In this document: positions 17,601 to 24,923 of the stretch, in pieces
Layout of the letters: each line of letters begins with the position of its first letter
Position numbering within the stretch: the stretch's first letter is position 1
NCBI GenBank assembly: GCA_019307065.1
Contig: JAFDKH010000068.1
Span: 1 to 40,713 of the forward strand
DNA from: Deltaproteobacteria bacterium
GTDB lineage: Bacteria > Myxococcota > B64-G9
Reading direction: 5' to 3'
Length of the DNA: 40,713 nt
Notes under the pieces: model-generated
Database searches by the model: none
What the model saw: only the letters and a program-made list of their open reading frames with translations
What the model was told of the DNA's origin: nothing
Translations under genes and position numbers: made by a program

Positions 17601-19538
17601 ACCGTCGGTATCGACGTCGATGCAGGGATCATCGCAGTCGCGCAGGGAATCGTTATCACTGTCGGTTACGCAATCTACGTTGCACACAAAGACCGCGTCG
17701 TCGCAGTCGGGCCCAGTGCAGGCGGCACCCGCGCCGTAGCCGTCGGTGTCGACATCGACACAGGGATCGTCGCAGTCGCGCAATCCGTCGTTGTCGGTGT
17801 CGGCCACACAGTTGACGTTGCAACTGGCTACCGCGTCGTCGCAGTCGGGCCCGGTGCAGCCGGCGCCCGTGCCGTAGCCGTCGCTGTCGACATCGACGCA
17901 GGGGTCGTCGCAGTCACGTAAGGAGTCGTTGTCGGTGTCGGCCACACAATTGACGTTGCAGCTGGCCACTGCGTCGTCGCAGTCGGGCCCGCTGCAGCCG
18001 GCGCCCTCGCCGTAGCCGTCGGTATCGACATCGATACATGGATCGTCGCAGTCGCGTTGCGCATCGTTATCAATATCGGTTACGCAGTCGATGTTGCAAC
18101 TGGCCACCGCGTCGTCGCAGTCGGCGCCCAGGCAGCCGGTCCCGGTGCCGTAATTGTCGCTGTCGGCATCCAGGCAGGGATCGTCGCAGTCGCGCAGAGA
18201 ATCGTTGTCTGTATCGGTCAGGCAGTCGGTGTTGCAAGAGAACACAGCATCGTCGCAGTCCGGTCCGATGCATTCCGTGCCGTCACCGTAGCCGTCCCCG
18301 TCCTGGTCGGTGCAATCCACACAACAGGCACCCGACTGGCAGTCCGGATTGCTGTCATTGCAGTCGGTACCCAGGCAGCCTTCGCCGATGCCGTAACCGT
18401 CGCCGTCAAGGTCCAGGCATGGGTCGTCGCAATCGCGCAGGGAGTCGTTGTCGATGTCGGACAGGCAGTCTACGTTGCAGACGGCCACGGCGTCGTCGCA
18501 GTCCGGGCCGAGGCAAGCCGGACCGCTGCCGTAATTATCTCCGTCCACATCGACGCAAGGGTCTTCACAATCGCGCACGGAGTCCGTGTCCAAATCGGTG
18601 GTGCAGTCTGTGTTGCAGGTGGCAACGGAGTCATCGCAGTCGACACCCAGGCAGCCGGCGCCGGTGCCGTAATTGTCGCCATCGGAGTCCACGCAGGGGT
18701 CGTCACAGTCGCGCAGGCTATCGCCGTCTATGTCGGTTACACAGTCTACGTTGCAGTCGGGGGCCGTATCGTCGCAGTCGGCCCCGCTGCAGCCGGCGCC
18801 GGTGCCGTAGTTGTCGCCGTCGGCGTCCAGGCAGGGATCGTTGCAGTCCCGCAGGTCATCGCCGTCTAAGTCGGTCGTACAGTCTGTGTTGCAGTCTATG
18901 TCAGTGTCATCGCAGTCTGGGCCGCTGCAGGCATCGCCTATACCGTAGCCGTCGCCGTCGAGGTCGGTGCAGTCGTCGCAGCAGACGCCCTGCTGACAGT
19001 TTTCGTCACTCTCGTTGCAGTCCGGGCCGGCGCAGTCCGAGCCCTGGCCGTAGCCGTCCCCGTCCGGGTCGAGGCAATCGATACAGCAATCGCCGCTGTT
19101 ACAATTGGGATCGTTATCGTCGCAATCCGTCCCCAGACAGAGAGCGCCGTCGCCGTAGTTGTCGCCATCGGCATCCAGGCAGGGGTCGTCGCAGTCGCGC
19201 AAGGAGTCGTTGTCTGAGTCGGTTACGCAGTCTGTGTTGCAATTGGCCACCGCATCGTCGCAGTCAGGACCGCTGCAGTCATCGCCCGTGCCGTAGCCGT
19301 CGCTGTCGGCGTCCAGGCACGTGTCGTCGCAGTCGCGCAAGGAGTCGTTGTCAGTATCAGTAGTGCAGTCGGTATTGCAACTAGACACGCTGTCGTCGCA
19401 GTCTGGACCACTGCAGTCATCGCCCGTGCCGTAGCCGTCGCCGTCGAGGTCAATGCAGCCAGAACTAACCTGATCGCTCGAACAGCCGGAGGCGACCATA
19501 GCCAGAATCAGAACAAACAACCCGATTAGATGTTTCAT
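14637..19538 (-). CDS. Giant cysteine-rich MopE/TSP3-repeat lipoprotein with beta-helix
   Basis: This predicted outer-surface lipoprotein has 1633 residues. The start at 19538 is set by GGAGG 7 bases upstream and by a signal peptide with lipobox A16-S17-G18-C19; an in-frame extension to 19619 is unsupported. Residues 28-689 are 15 tandem units combining a MopE-like putative metal-binding motif (D-x-D-x-DGYG followed by C-x-G-x-DCDD) with, in most units, a thrombospondin-type-3-like DTDNDSLRDCDD loop. Both loop types are of calcium-binding character; MopE itself is known for copper binding. Residues ~690-915 look like Ig/PKD-type beta domains. From ~C916 to the end is a right-handed parallel beta-helix, opening with GTLGDPLGSI and closing in a DIGHDEYYP-like tail seen on such proteins. 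Roles in adhesion or metal binding are inference. Confidence 0.8.
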   Translation of the reverse strand: MKHLIGLFVLILAMVASGCSSDQVSSGCIDLDGDGYGTGDDCSGPDCDDSVSSCNTDCTTDTDNDSLRDCDDTCLDADSDGYGTGDDCSGPDCDDAVANCNTDCVTDSDNDSLRDCDDPCLDADGDNYGDGALCLGTDCDDNDPNCNSGDCCIDCLDPDGDGYGQGSDCAGPDCNESDENCQQGVCCDDCTDLDGDGYGIGDACSGPDCDDTDIDCNTDCTTDLDGDDLRDCNDPCLDADGDNYGTGAGCSGADCDDTAPDCNVDCVTDIDGDSLRDCDDPCVDSDGDNYGTGAGCLGVDCDDSVATCNTDCTTDLDTDSVRDCEDPCVDVDGDNYGSGPACLGPDCDDAVAVCNVDCLSDIDNDSLRDCDDPCLDLDGDGYGIGEGCLGTDCNDSNPDCQSGACCVDCTDQDGDGYGDGTECIGPDCDDAVFSCNTDCLTDTDNDSLRDCDDPCLDADSDNYGTGTGCLGADCDDAVASCNIDCVTDIDNDAQRDCDDPCIDVDTDGYGEGAGCSGPDCDDAVASCNVNCVADTDNDSLRDCDDPCVDVDSDGYGTGAGCTGPDCDDAVASCNVNCVADTDNDGLRDCDDPCVDVDTDGYGAGAACTGPDCDDAVFVCNVDCVTDSDNDSLRDCDDPCIDVDTDGYGVGAACTGPDCDDDDINVHPGAIEDCVDGIDNNCDNLTDLEDVVSCPPITVTINTWSDPRLISHGRNDSFSASIVPDDPNPTAPFVWSRQWKIVDAQPAGPCNVADVTLSGQSDWQTGSQIQVSMPDVLSKKDCIYTIELRVNLYATDTARMQMINRIPDITSVSNAVFDGSAWRLHVAAGTPLSLTANAWDQDNDNPINFDWSGPDLDVLSCAATSCQSSDGSSPFQTIVNWDSNTTPGNYLLTVEAWDDFEPGVSNQVDVIVEVDNCVWVEQGGSGTGTLGDPLGSIAAGLTQASTSADTNVCVIGAGTFNENLILPVAPNMPDMLGGFDAAGNLSTNRPIIISSVAAGLGFVTGYNGTIHHFSLQQSSTDAVTVTIEGASPVVSDCFISGAAGQSPVGVHVNAQNMAAAPTEPVILGGQVQMSSGASQDATAIRIEESPGADADPDIIGVGQIGVWSCSGVCRAIHLLPGTQAEILNTQSIGASSDDDTAIGIDLEGSNARRVSAIIDGSNNFNVDTQGLRSIAINLWRTTDVQITNNNWIGATWNSAGTQMGLGIADGYVLRDGTVAAGESDNLTISGNMMISGGASWWAQPCNNPGATGEGTDVTVGVLLVGTQTATITGNGRPNDMFGGIFGGNSTIHWDPISRRLPPSAIGLWLIDTDDVTVVGNELRSGTYMDFLDSCPNPDIASDPSPEIPVASAYRDGLPPNDDMGFMPVPGELPSRNTVLDKNGASCAIPPEGVGMGAGLVTWCAAAEINVPQGATAPLLTNNHLAATRGNFLIALWQRAGNGVMAINNTLDSDLVLIPWEPPPNPNSIRKWAVFADNIDPDGLTLINNIIYTHNDDPYDIVSERLCMREAVPNGTNSNIHVLDHNLFYIEGDDLSDPSAPDYVRVTDYSATTNYAPSALNAIAGIGTILGNFADLPGMHEHSEDWQKSMARLTAASAAIDAGASGNLVPPDDIDNERRPNPGGAVDIGHDEYYP
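17472..19457 (-). repeat. 15-unit tandem coding repeat (46- and 35-codon units)
   Basis: In coding order there are eleven 46-codon units, three 35-codon units (the 3rd, 4th and 9th) and a final 51-codon unit. Each long unit has six cysteines, at positions 1, 15, 20, 27, 31 and 43. The short units lack the DTDNDSLRDCDDP loop and instead have a CC pair before the next unit. The last unit, at 17624-17472, ends in an IEDCVDGIDNNCDNLTD-type stretch, the canonical close of MopE-like repeats. Units 12 and 13 are nearly identical, suggesting recent duplication. The repeat keeps other frames free of stops, which creates long spurious open frames on the opposite strand. Confidence 0.9.
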
Positions 19539-19573
19539 CGGTCTTCCTCCCTTTAGATATAATCGATAGGTCA

Positions 19574-19603
19574 ATACTAGCCCTTTTACCGTTATTATGG
19601 CAA
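19574..19603 (-). promoter_or_regulatory. Candidate promoter of the giant lipoprotein gene
   Basis: On the minus strand TTGCCA (19603-19598) is followed after 18 bases by TAGTAT (19579-19574), 5 of 6 and 4 of 6 matches to sigma70 elements. It ends 35 bases before the start codon at 19538, leaving room for a short leader with the GGAGG site. Confidence 0.3.
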
Positions 19604-19661
19604 TGGGCCCCTTGATCAACCCCGATTTTCAGGATTTTTCCACCCGAATTGTGTGTTCTGA

Positions 19662-19689
19662 CCCTTGGACTCAACGATGGTCCAAAGGG
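19662..19689. promoter_or_regulatory. Inverted repeat in the divergent gap upstream of the Fe-S genes
   Basis: CCCTTGGAC and GTCCAAAGGG face each other across a 9-base centre, pairing perfectly except for one extra A. It sits in the 269-base divergent gap, about 120 bases before the iron-sulfur gene start. Without a U-run it is more likely an operator or leader hairpin than a terminator. Function is inference. Confidence 0.35.
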
Positions 19690-19807
19690 TTGCCTGCGGG
19701 GCGATAAAAGTGATAGCACCTTGTGTGCGGAAACGAGCCGACGCCACGAAAGAAACGGGGGCGTTCGTTCCCGATTCGTTCCATTTTCGATGTTGCCGGA
19801 GGTTCGG

Positions 19808-21001
19808 ATGAGTCTTTTCGATGGATTTCATGCCGAGAAATGCGTTCTTTGCGGGCAGTGCCTGCATCAGTGTCCCGTGATGAGCCTGCCGATCGATTTG
19901 GCGCGGGAGGAAGTAAAAAGGCTCTCCCGCGGCGAGAAAACGAAGCGCGCGCTTTCCAAATGTACAAGCTGTTTCGCCTGCAATCTTTTCTGTCCAGAAG
20001 GCGCGAATCCAGCGCAGCGGATCTTGGACATCTGGCACGAAAAATCCGTGCACGAGGGTCTTCCAGTCCGGGCGAAATATTTCATTCCCGATAGTCCGCT
20101 GAACTTCAGAACCTACGTCCTTGAAAAACTACCTGCCGATGAAAAGGCCCTTGTCGAAAGCTGGGAGGACGAATCGCCCTGCGAGGAAGTCTTTTACCCG
20201 GGATGCAACGTTATCACCGTGCCGTACCTGACGCGGACGAGGCTCTTAGACGGCGTCAATATTCGCGGGTCGCTGTCCCTTTGTTGCGGCGAGACCTATT
20301 ACCGCACGGGACAATACGAGATGGTCGCAAAGGCCGCCGCGCGACTCTCGGCCTGGGCGAAAAAACTGCGTATCAAAAAGATGATTGTCCCATGCACCGC
20401 GGGGATGAACATGCTTCAAAACGTCCTTCCCAAATTCGGTGTGCATTTCGATTTCGAGGTTAGTCACATGCTACCCTGGCTGCTTGCGCGAATCGAATCG
20501 GGCGAGGTAAAGATCACGAATCCACTTAACCAAACCGTGACCATCCAGGAATCGTGCTACGCCAAGATGTTCGGCGACGAGTTCATGGACGTTCCCAGAC
20601 GACTTCTAGAAAAGATGGGCGCAACGGTCGTCGAGGAGGAGCTTTCGCGCGAAAGAGCCCTTTGCTGCGGAATCGGCGGCGGCTTCAGCCACGCCTCGGG
20701 CTATCATCCCCTGGACGTCACCTCCGCCACGATACGGAGCCTTCGACAGGCTGGAAAGACCGGGGCGCGGGCCGTGGTCGTCTATTGCGCCGGCTGCCTC
20801 CAGATGCTTTCCGTCGGCCAGATTGTCTATCCGAACCGGTTGCCCATCTACCATCTCCTGGAACTGCTCCAAATCGCCACGGGCGAAAAGCCTGAGAGGC
20901 GAAACAAGAAGCGGGCGCGACTGATGTTCAAGGGCGTAGCCCGCCACCAGATGCCCAAGACGCTGTCGAAAAAGCGTTTCTTCATGAGTGATCTCTACTA
21001 A
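19808..21001 (+). CDS. Ferredoxin-like, two-CCG-domain iron-sulfur oxidoreductase subunit
   Basis: This cytoplasmic electron-transfer protein of 397 residues resembles the HdrD/GlpC/LutA group. The start at 19808 has GGAGG five bases upstream; an in-frame extension to 19649 has no family similarity. Two [4Fe-4S] sites are at C12, C15, C18, C22 and at C52, C55, C58, C62. Two CCG (cysteine-rich) domains follow, with C159-C160-G and C286-C287-G. The C-terminal one is complete (an upstream C in QESCYAKM and a downstream CAGC), as needed for a non-cubane [4Fe-4S] cluster; the N-terminal one ends in CTAG, losing its last cysteine. No flavin or membrane domain is fused. The exact electron donor and acceptor cannot be told. 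It is followed 20 bases later by a paralogue. Confidence 0.8.
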   Translation: MSLFDGFHAEKCVLCGQCLHQCPVMSLPIDLAREEVKRLSRGEKTKRALSKCTSCFACNLFCPEGANPAQRILDIWHEKSVHEGLPVRAKYFIPDSPLNFRTYVLEKLPADEKALVESWEDESPCEEVFYPGCNVITVPYLTRTRLLDGVNIRGSLSLCCGETYYRTGQYEMVAKAAARLSAWAKKLRIKKMIVPCTAGMNMLQNVLPKFGVHFDFEVSHMLPWLLARIESGEVKITNPLNQTVTIQESCYAKMFGDEFMDVPRRLLEKMGATVVEEELSRERALCCGIGGGFSHASGYHPLDVTSATIRSLRQAGKTGARAVVVYCAGCLQMLSVGQIVYPNRLPIYHLLELLQIATGEKPERRNKKRARLMFKGVARHQMPKTLSKKRFFMSDLY

Positions 21002-21021
21002 CATCTTGCACAAGGCGAAGA

Positions 21022-22437
21022 ATGAGTTCTGAGCACAAGTTCCGCTGGTTTGCCGAGGACAGTTGCGACGTCTGCGGAGAGTGTTTCATCGAGTGCCCGG
21101 TTTTGAACCTCTCGGAAACCGCGGCGAAGGCGGACATCGCGGCGCTGATTGAGGGAAAAGTGGAGCGTTCGGCGGCCTTCCGGTTCTGCACGACCTGCAA
21201 CGTCTGCGACTTCGCCTGCCCAAAAGGCGCTGACCCATACGAACTCATTCTGGAGCGTTTCGATGAGCGGACGCGGGAGCGCGGGTTTCCCTCCTTCGCC
21301 AAGCTGGTTTTCCCAAACGAGCCTGAGAACGTTTGGTCGGGCGTGCGTCTTTTGATGGGCGCCCGGGAGTTGTCCCTTCTGAAATCCTGGGAAGAAAACC
21401 TGCGCGTCCCGAGGGAACGAATTCTGCTGACCGGTTTCTACACGAACCTCGTGCCTTTTCTTGCGCAAGGAAAAATCCTCGATCCGCTTTTACCGGTGGC
21501 GGCCGGAAGCGAAGGGCTTTGGGGATGTGGTGGCGATACAAACAAGCTCGGTGCTGTCGGCCTGACCGAACAGGTGGTGAAACTATGCCAAAGAACTTTC
21601 TCCGACCTGGGCGTACAAGAGCTGATTTGTTTCATGCCCGCGGAAGCGGCCATGCTCGGCGAGGTCTTGCCCCGGCGGTACGGCGGGGATTTTTCCTTCG
21701 AGGTACGTTCCCTCGATGACTGGATTCTCGAAAGGCTCGAATCCGGCGGGATCGAGGTCAATCATCCGCTTGGCCTGCGGGTGACCGTCCACGACAACTG
21801 CATGTCTCGATACTTCGGGGGCCGGCCGCAGGAGATCCTTAGAAAAATCGCCTCTCACGCCGGGTGCGGGCTTGTGGAAATGGAACATAATCGCTTCCAG
21901 GCCCTTTGCTGCGGATGGGCGGCGACGATTCCGACGCTGCATTGGTCGGGGCGCGGCAGTCCATTCCCAACGCTGGTATACCTCCTTTCCAGTCTTCAGC
22001 GGCGCATGGAGGAGGCCGCCCGCACGGGAGCGGATGTGATTTTAACAAGTTGTCCGGCGTGCTACCTTTTCCTGACGCTCGTCCGGGAAATAACCGGCGT
22101 CGGCCCAAAGGTCCTCCACACTCTCGACATCGTGGGGATGGCCGCGGGAGAGACGCCGGTGCGAAGCGTGGAACGAAGGGCATGGGACGTCCTTGCCGTT
22201 GCGACGAATCTCATAATGAAATGGGCGTTTTCGGCCGAAGAACGAAAGCGCTTCTTCCCGCGGCCTCCCGACCCTGCCCGCCTGGAGCCCGTTTTGGAAA
22301 CTCCCGCGGCCGACGCCAGGCGAATTGGGAAGCTCGCCCGTCTTTTCAACGGGCCCTTGGTGCAAAACCCGGTTGCCAGGCGCATGATCGGCGCCTTTTC
22401 GCGGTTGTGCATCGCGGCCTATCGCGGGAAGACCTGA
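21022..22437 (+). CDS. Paralogous CCG-domain iron-sulfur protein with degenerate first CCG
   Basis: This 471-residue protein has the same plan as its upstream neighbour. The [4Fe-4S] ligands are C15, C18, C21, C25 and C56, C59, C62, C66. The N-terminal CCG domain is degenerate: GCGG (C169) replaces CCG, and the preceding GC of the paralogue is GF here, so a cluster there is doubtful. The C-terminal domain is intact, with C296-C297-G and C344-P-A-C347. A ~70-residue C-terminal extension of basic, helical character has no counterpart in the first gene. The pair probably forms a heteromer in an electron-transfer step, comparable to heterodisulfide reductase HdrB/HdrD or the lactate and glycerol-3-phosphate oxidase subunits. 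The partner enzyme is not in the window, although acetate metabolism lies directly downstream. Confidence 0.75.
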   Translation: MSSEHKFRWFAEDSCDVCGECFIECPVLNLSETAAKADIAALIEGKVERSAAFRFCTTCNVCDFACPKGADPYELILERFDERTRERGFPSFAKLVFPNEPENVWSGVRLLMGARELSLLKSWEENLRVPRERILLTGFYTNLVPFLAQGKILDPLLPVAAGSEGLWGCGGDTNKLGAVGLTEQVVKLCQRTFSDLGVQELICFMPAEAAMLGEVLPRRYGGDFSFEVRSLDDWILERLESGGIEVNHPLGLRVTVHDNCMSRYFGGRPQEILRKIASHAGCGLVEMEHNRFQALCCGWAATIPTLHWSGRGSPFPTLVYLLSSLQRRMEEAARTGADVILTSCPACYLFLTLVREITGVGPKVLHTLDIVGMAAGETPVRSVERRAWDVLAVATNLIMKWAFSAEERKRFFPRPPDPARLEPVLETPAADARRIGKLARLFNGPLVQNPVARRMIGAFSRLCIAAYRGKT

Positions 22438-22446
22438 GGCTCCCAG

Positions 22447-22475
22447 TTGACCAAGGTGTGCTCCGCGATTAGATC
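22447..22475 (+). promoter_or_regulatory. Candidate promoter upstream of the ackA-pduL fusion
   Basis: TTGACC (22447-22452) and TAGATC (22470-22475) are separated by 17 bases, 5 of 6 and 3 of 6 matches to sigma70 elements. It lies within the 105-base gap after the iron-sulfur pair and about 70 bases before the fusion gene, so that gene could be transcribed independently. Confidence 0.25.
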
Positions 22476-22542
22476 AAAGTACATTCGGATTGCGCAACCA
22501 CACGACTCGGTGATAGGTCAGTAGGCACACGGGAGGATTTCG

Positions 22543-24261
22543 ATGAACATTCTAGTGATCAATTGCGGCAGCACCTCGCTCAAGTACGATTTGATTGACA
22601 TGCAGAACGAAGAGACGCTCTGGGCCGGCCGGGTCGAGCGAATCGGAGTGACCAAAACCACGCATAGTTTCGGTTGCGCCGATGAACATACAGAGCTTGA
22701 TATAGAGGCCACCGATTTGTTTGGGGCCTTGAACCTCGTGCTCGAAACTCTGACTGATTCAGAGAAAGGACCGCTGCATGATACTTCCGCGATTGGGGCC
22801 GTGGCGCACCGCATAGGCCATGGCGGCAGTCGCTTGTTGCCCGATATTCCACATGTGGCCGTGTTCGATACCGCCTTTCATCACAGTATTCCGGATGAGG
22901 CCGCTATTTACGGATTGCCATATGAGTTTTTTCATGAAAAGGGAATTCGCAAGTTCGGCTTCCACGGCAATTCCCACGAATACGCCGCCATCAAGGCGGC
23001 TGAATTCCTCGAGACCCCGCTCAAGCGCTTGAACATAGTCACCTGCCACTTAGGTGGTGGATCGAGTGTCTGCGCCATTCAGCGCGGGCGTTCAATCGAC
23101 AACAGCCTGGGATTCAGTTCGTTGCCGGGCCTGATCATGGGCACCCGGGTCGGCGATCTTGATCCCGGGGTCGTGCTGTACCTGATGCGCGTAGAAAAGA
23201 TGTCGCTCGAAGAAGTCGAGCAGGTTCTCAGCCGCCAGGGCGGCATGCTGGGTATCTCGGGAGTCAGCTCGGACATGCGCGAGATTTTAGCGGCCGCCGA
23301 CAAGGGCGATGGACAAGCGCTGTTGGCGATCAAGGCCTTTTGTTATCGGGTCAAACTATATATCGGGGCATATACGGCTGCGATGGGATCGATCGACGTG
23401 CTGGCCTTTACCGGCGGTATCGGCGAACACAGCCGCGGGATACGGGCACGCTGTCTACAGGATTTGGAGAAACTCGGAATCGGAATCGATCATCGGGCTA
23501 ACGATCGCTGCGATATCAATATAGACGATCCGGTTTGCGATTTAACGGCCCGTCATTCTCAAGTCACCGTCCTGGCCGTAGCCGCCGATGAAGAACTGAT
23601 GATGGCCCGCCAGTGTGCCCGGGCCCTGGATTACAAACGCTCGATTCAGCACGATGTGGTTTCAACTGATCGACGGCCGATTCGAGTAGCGGTCTCGGCC
23701 CATCATGTTCATTTGTGCCGCAACGATGTCGAAGCCCTCTTCGGCGAGGGTCACCAGCTGACTAAAAAGGCGGCGTTGTTCATTGAAAGTCAATTTGCCT
23801 GTGAGGAAACGGTCAACTTGATCGGCCCGCGCGGACGCGTCGACCGGGTCAGGGTCTTAGGCCCCGAACGTGCGGCTACCCAAGTCGAAGTCTCGCGGAC
23901 TGAAGAATTCAAACTCGGTATCGACGCGCCGATTCGCGCCTCGGGCGACCTGGCTGAATCACCCGGCCTGACCCTGGAAGGCCCGGCCGGCCGAGTCAAC
24001 CTGCCCGAGGGAGTCATCTGCGCTCAGCGCCACATTCATATGACCCCGGCTGACGCTGAACTATACGGTGTCCAAAACAGCGACATGGTTATGGTCAAAA
24101 TGGAAGGCGAGCGCGAGTTGATTTTCGGCGAAGTGCTGATCCGGGTCAAAGACAGTTACAAGTTAGAGATGCACATCGATACCGATGAGGCCAATGCAGC
24201 CGAGTTGCCCAGAGTTTCACAAGGCTACCTGGCCATGATCGAATCGAGGGAAATAGGATAA
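22543..24261 (+). CDS. Acetate kinase fused to PduL-type phosphotransacetylase
   Basis: This single chain of 572 residues should catalyse both steps acetyl-CoA + Pi to acetyl phosphate and acetyl phosphate + ADP to acetate + ATP (or the reverse). Residues 1 to ~365 are acetate/propionate kinase: NCGSTSLKYDL at the start, AHRIGHGG, FDTAFHHSIP, GIRKFGFHGNSH, CHLGGGSSV, MGTRVGDLDPG and AADEELMMAR. Residues ~375-572 are a complete PduL domain with the zinc-site histidines H387/H388/H390 (SAHHVHL), H497 and H499 (RHIHMT) and H544 (EMHIDTDEAN). No stop or frameshift separates them. PduL is usually a separate ~200-residue protein and Pta is the common partner of AckA. No microcompartment-targeting helix is evident. 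GGGAGG precedes the ATG. Acetyl versus propionyl preference cannot be told. Confidence 0.9.
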   Translation: MNILVINCGSTSLKYDLIDMQNEETLWAGRVERIGVTKTTHSFGCADEHTELDIEATDLFGALNLVLETLTDSEKGPLHDTSAIGAVAHRIGHGGSRLLPDIPHVAVFDTAFHHSIPDEAAIYGLPYEFFHEKGIRKFGFHGNSHEYAAIKAAEFLETPLKRLNIVTCHLGGGSSVCAIQRGRSIDNSLGFSSLPGLIMGTRVGDLDPGVVLYLMRVEKMSLEEVEQVLSRQGGMLGISGVSSDMREILAAADKGDGQALLAIKAFCYRVKLYIGAYTAAMGSIDVLAFTGGIGEHSRGIRARCLQDLEKLGIGIDHRANDRCDINIDDPVCDLTARHSQVTVLAVAADEELMMARQCARALDYKRSIQHDVVSTDRRPIRVAVSAHHVHLCRNDVEALFGEGHQLTKKAALFIESQFACEETVNLIGPRGRVDRVRVLGPERAATQVEVSRTEEFKLGIDAPIRASGDLAESPGLTLEGPAGRVNLPEGVICAQRHIHMTPADAELYGVQNSDMVMVKMEGERELIFGEVLIRVKDSYKLEMHIDTDEANAAELPRVSQGYLAMIESREIG

Positions 24262-24900
24262 ATGACCAGCATTATTATTATCAGGCACGGCGAAACCGAG
24301 GGTAATCAGAATAAGATCTATCGCGGCCGCTGGGATTTGCCTTTGAACGAAAACGGCTTGAGCCAGGTTGCCAAAGCCGGGGCAGCCTTGCAGGACATCG
24401 CCTTCGATGCAATATATACCAGCCCGCTCGAGCGCACCCGCCAGACCGCGGCGGCGGTGGCCCAATTTCAAGAGGTCGAACCGCAGGTCGACGACTGTTT
24501 GATTGACATCGACTACGGTCAGTGGACCAAAGTTGCCGATTCCGAAATCGCCCGGCAGCAACCCGAGCTCTACCAGAGCTGGAAAGATATGCCCGAGAAG
24601 GTTGTTTTCCCGGGTGGCGAAGGTCTGGCGGCTGTCAGGCAGCGGGTCAGCTCAGGCCTTTTGCGCCTGGCCGAAGCTCACCCGGATCAAACCATCGCGC
24701 TGTGTGCCCACCGGGTTTCGGTCAAGATGATATTGATGGTTGGGCTGGGTTTGCCGGATGCGGCTTTCTGGCAGGTGCAGATCGACACCGCCTCGATCTC
24801 GGCCCTGACCTACACTGCCGCTAAGTTCAGCCTGGTCTTCTCCAACGAGACCTGCCACCTGAAGTCATTAGAAGCCAGGTTCAAAGAAGCTGATTTCTAA
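24262..24900 (+). CDS. Histidine phosphatase (phosphoglycerate-mutase-like)
   Basis: This is a cytoplasmic phosphatase of 212 residues in the branch-1 histidine phosphatase superfamily. The phosphate-pocket motif IIIIRHGETEGN gives R8 and H9 (the phosphorylated His); TSPLERTRQT near residue 57 supplies the second Arg region; FPGGEG holds a conserved Glu; and ALCAHRVSVK gives the second catalytic His. Length and motifs fit the CobC/GpmB type. The ATG follows the upstream TAA directly (TAAATG), so translation is probably coupled to the AckA-PduL fusion. Substrates in this family are diverse (alpha-ribazole phosphate, sugar phosphates and others); nothing here fixes one, and a link to acyl phosphates is speculative. 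Confidence 0.82.
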   Translation: MTSIIIIRHGETEGNQNKIYRGRWDLPLNENGLSQVAKAGAALQDIAFDAIYTSPLERTRQTAAAVAQFQEVEPQVDDCLIDIDYGQWTKVADSEIARQQPELYQSWKDMPEKVVFPGGEGLAAVRQRVSSGLLRLAEAHPDQTIALCAHRVSVKMILMVGLGLPDAAFWQVQIDTASISALTYTAAKFSLVFSNETCHLKSLEARFKEADF

Positions 24901-24923
24901 GATACCTATTTGAGACGAAAAAG

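Noticed and set aside
18038-19363. 441-codon open frame on the plus strand, very rich in Arg and Cys
   Set aside because: It is the opposite-strand shadow of the Asp/Cys repeat array; low-complexity sequence leaves other frames free of stops. It has no RBS and no family features.
17472-19457. CRISPR-like periodic repeat
   Set aside because: The period of 138 or 105 bases is a multiple of three and the repeats encode protein; there are no unique spacers of constant size.
19649-19807. N-terminal extension of the first iron-sulfur gene
   Set aside because: The ATG at 19808 has GGAGG at ideal spacing and begins just before the first cluster motif; the extension covers an inverted repeat in the intergenic gap.
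21906-22472. 188-codon plus-strand frame overlapping the second iron-sulfur gene
   Set aside because: Out-of-frame shadow of a GC-rich gene with intact cluster motifs; Pro/Gly/Arg-rich composition and no RBS.
22543-24261. Microcompartment (BMC) locus because of the PduL domain
   Set aside because: There are no shell-protein genes nearby and no N-terminal encapsulation helix on the fusion; PduL also occurs outside compartments.
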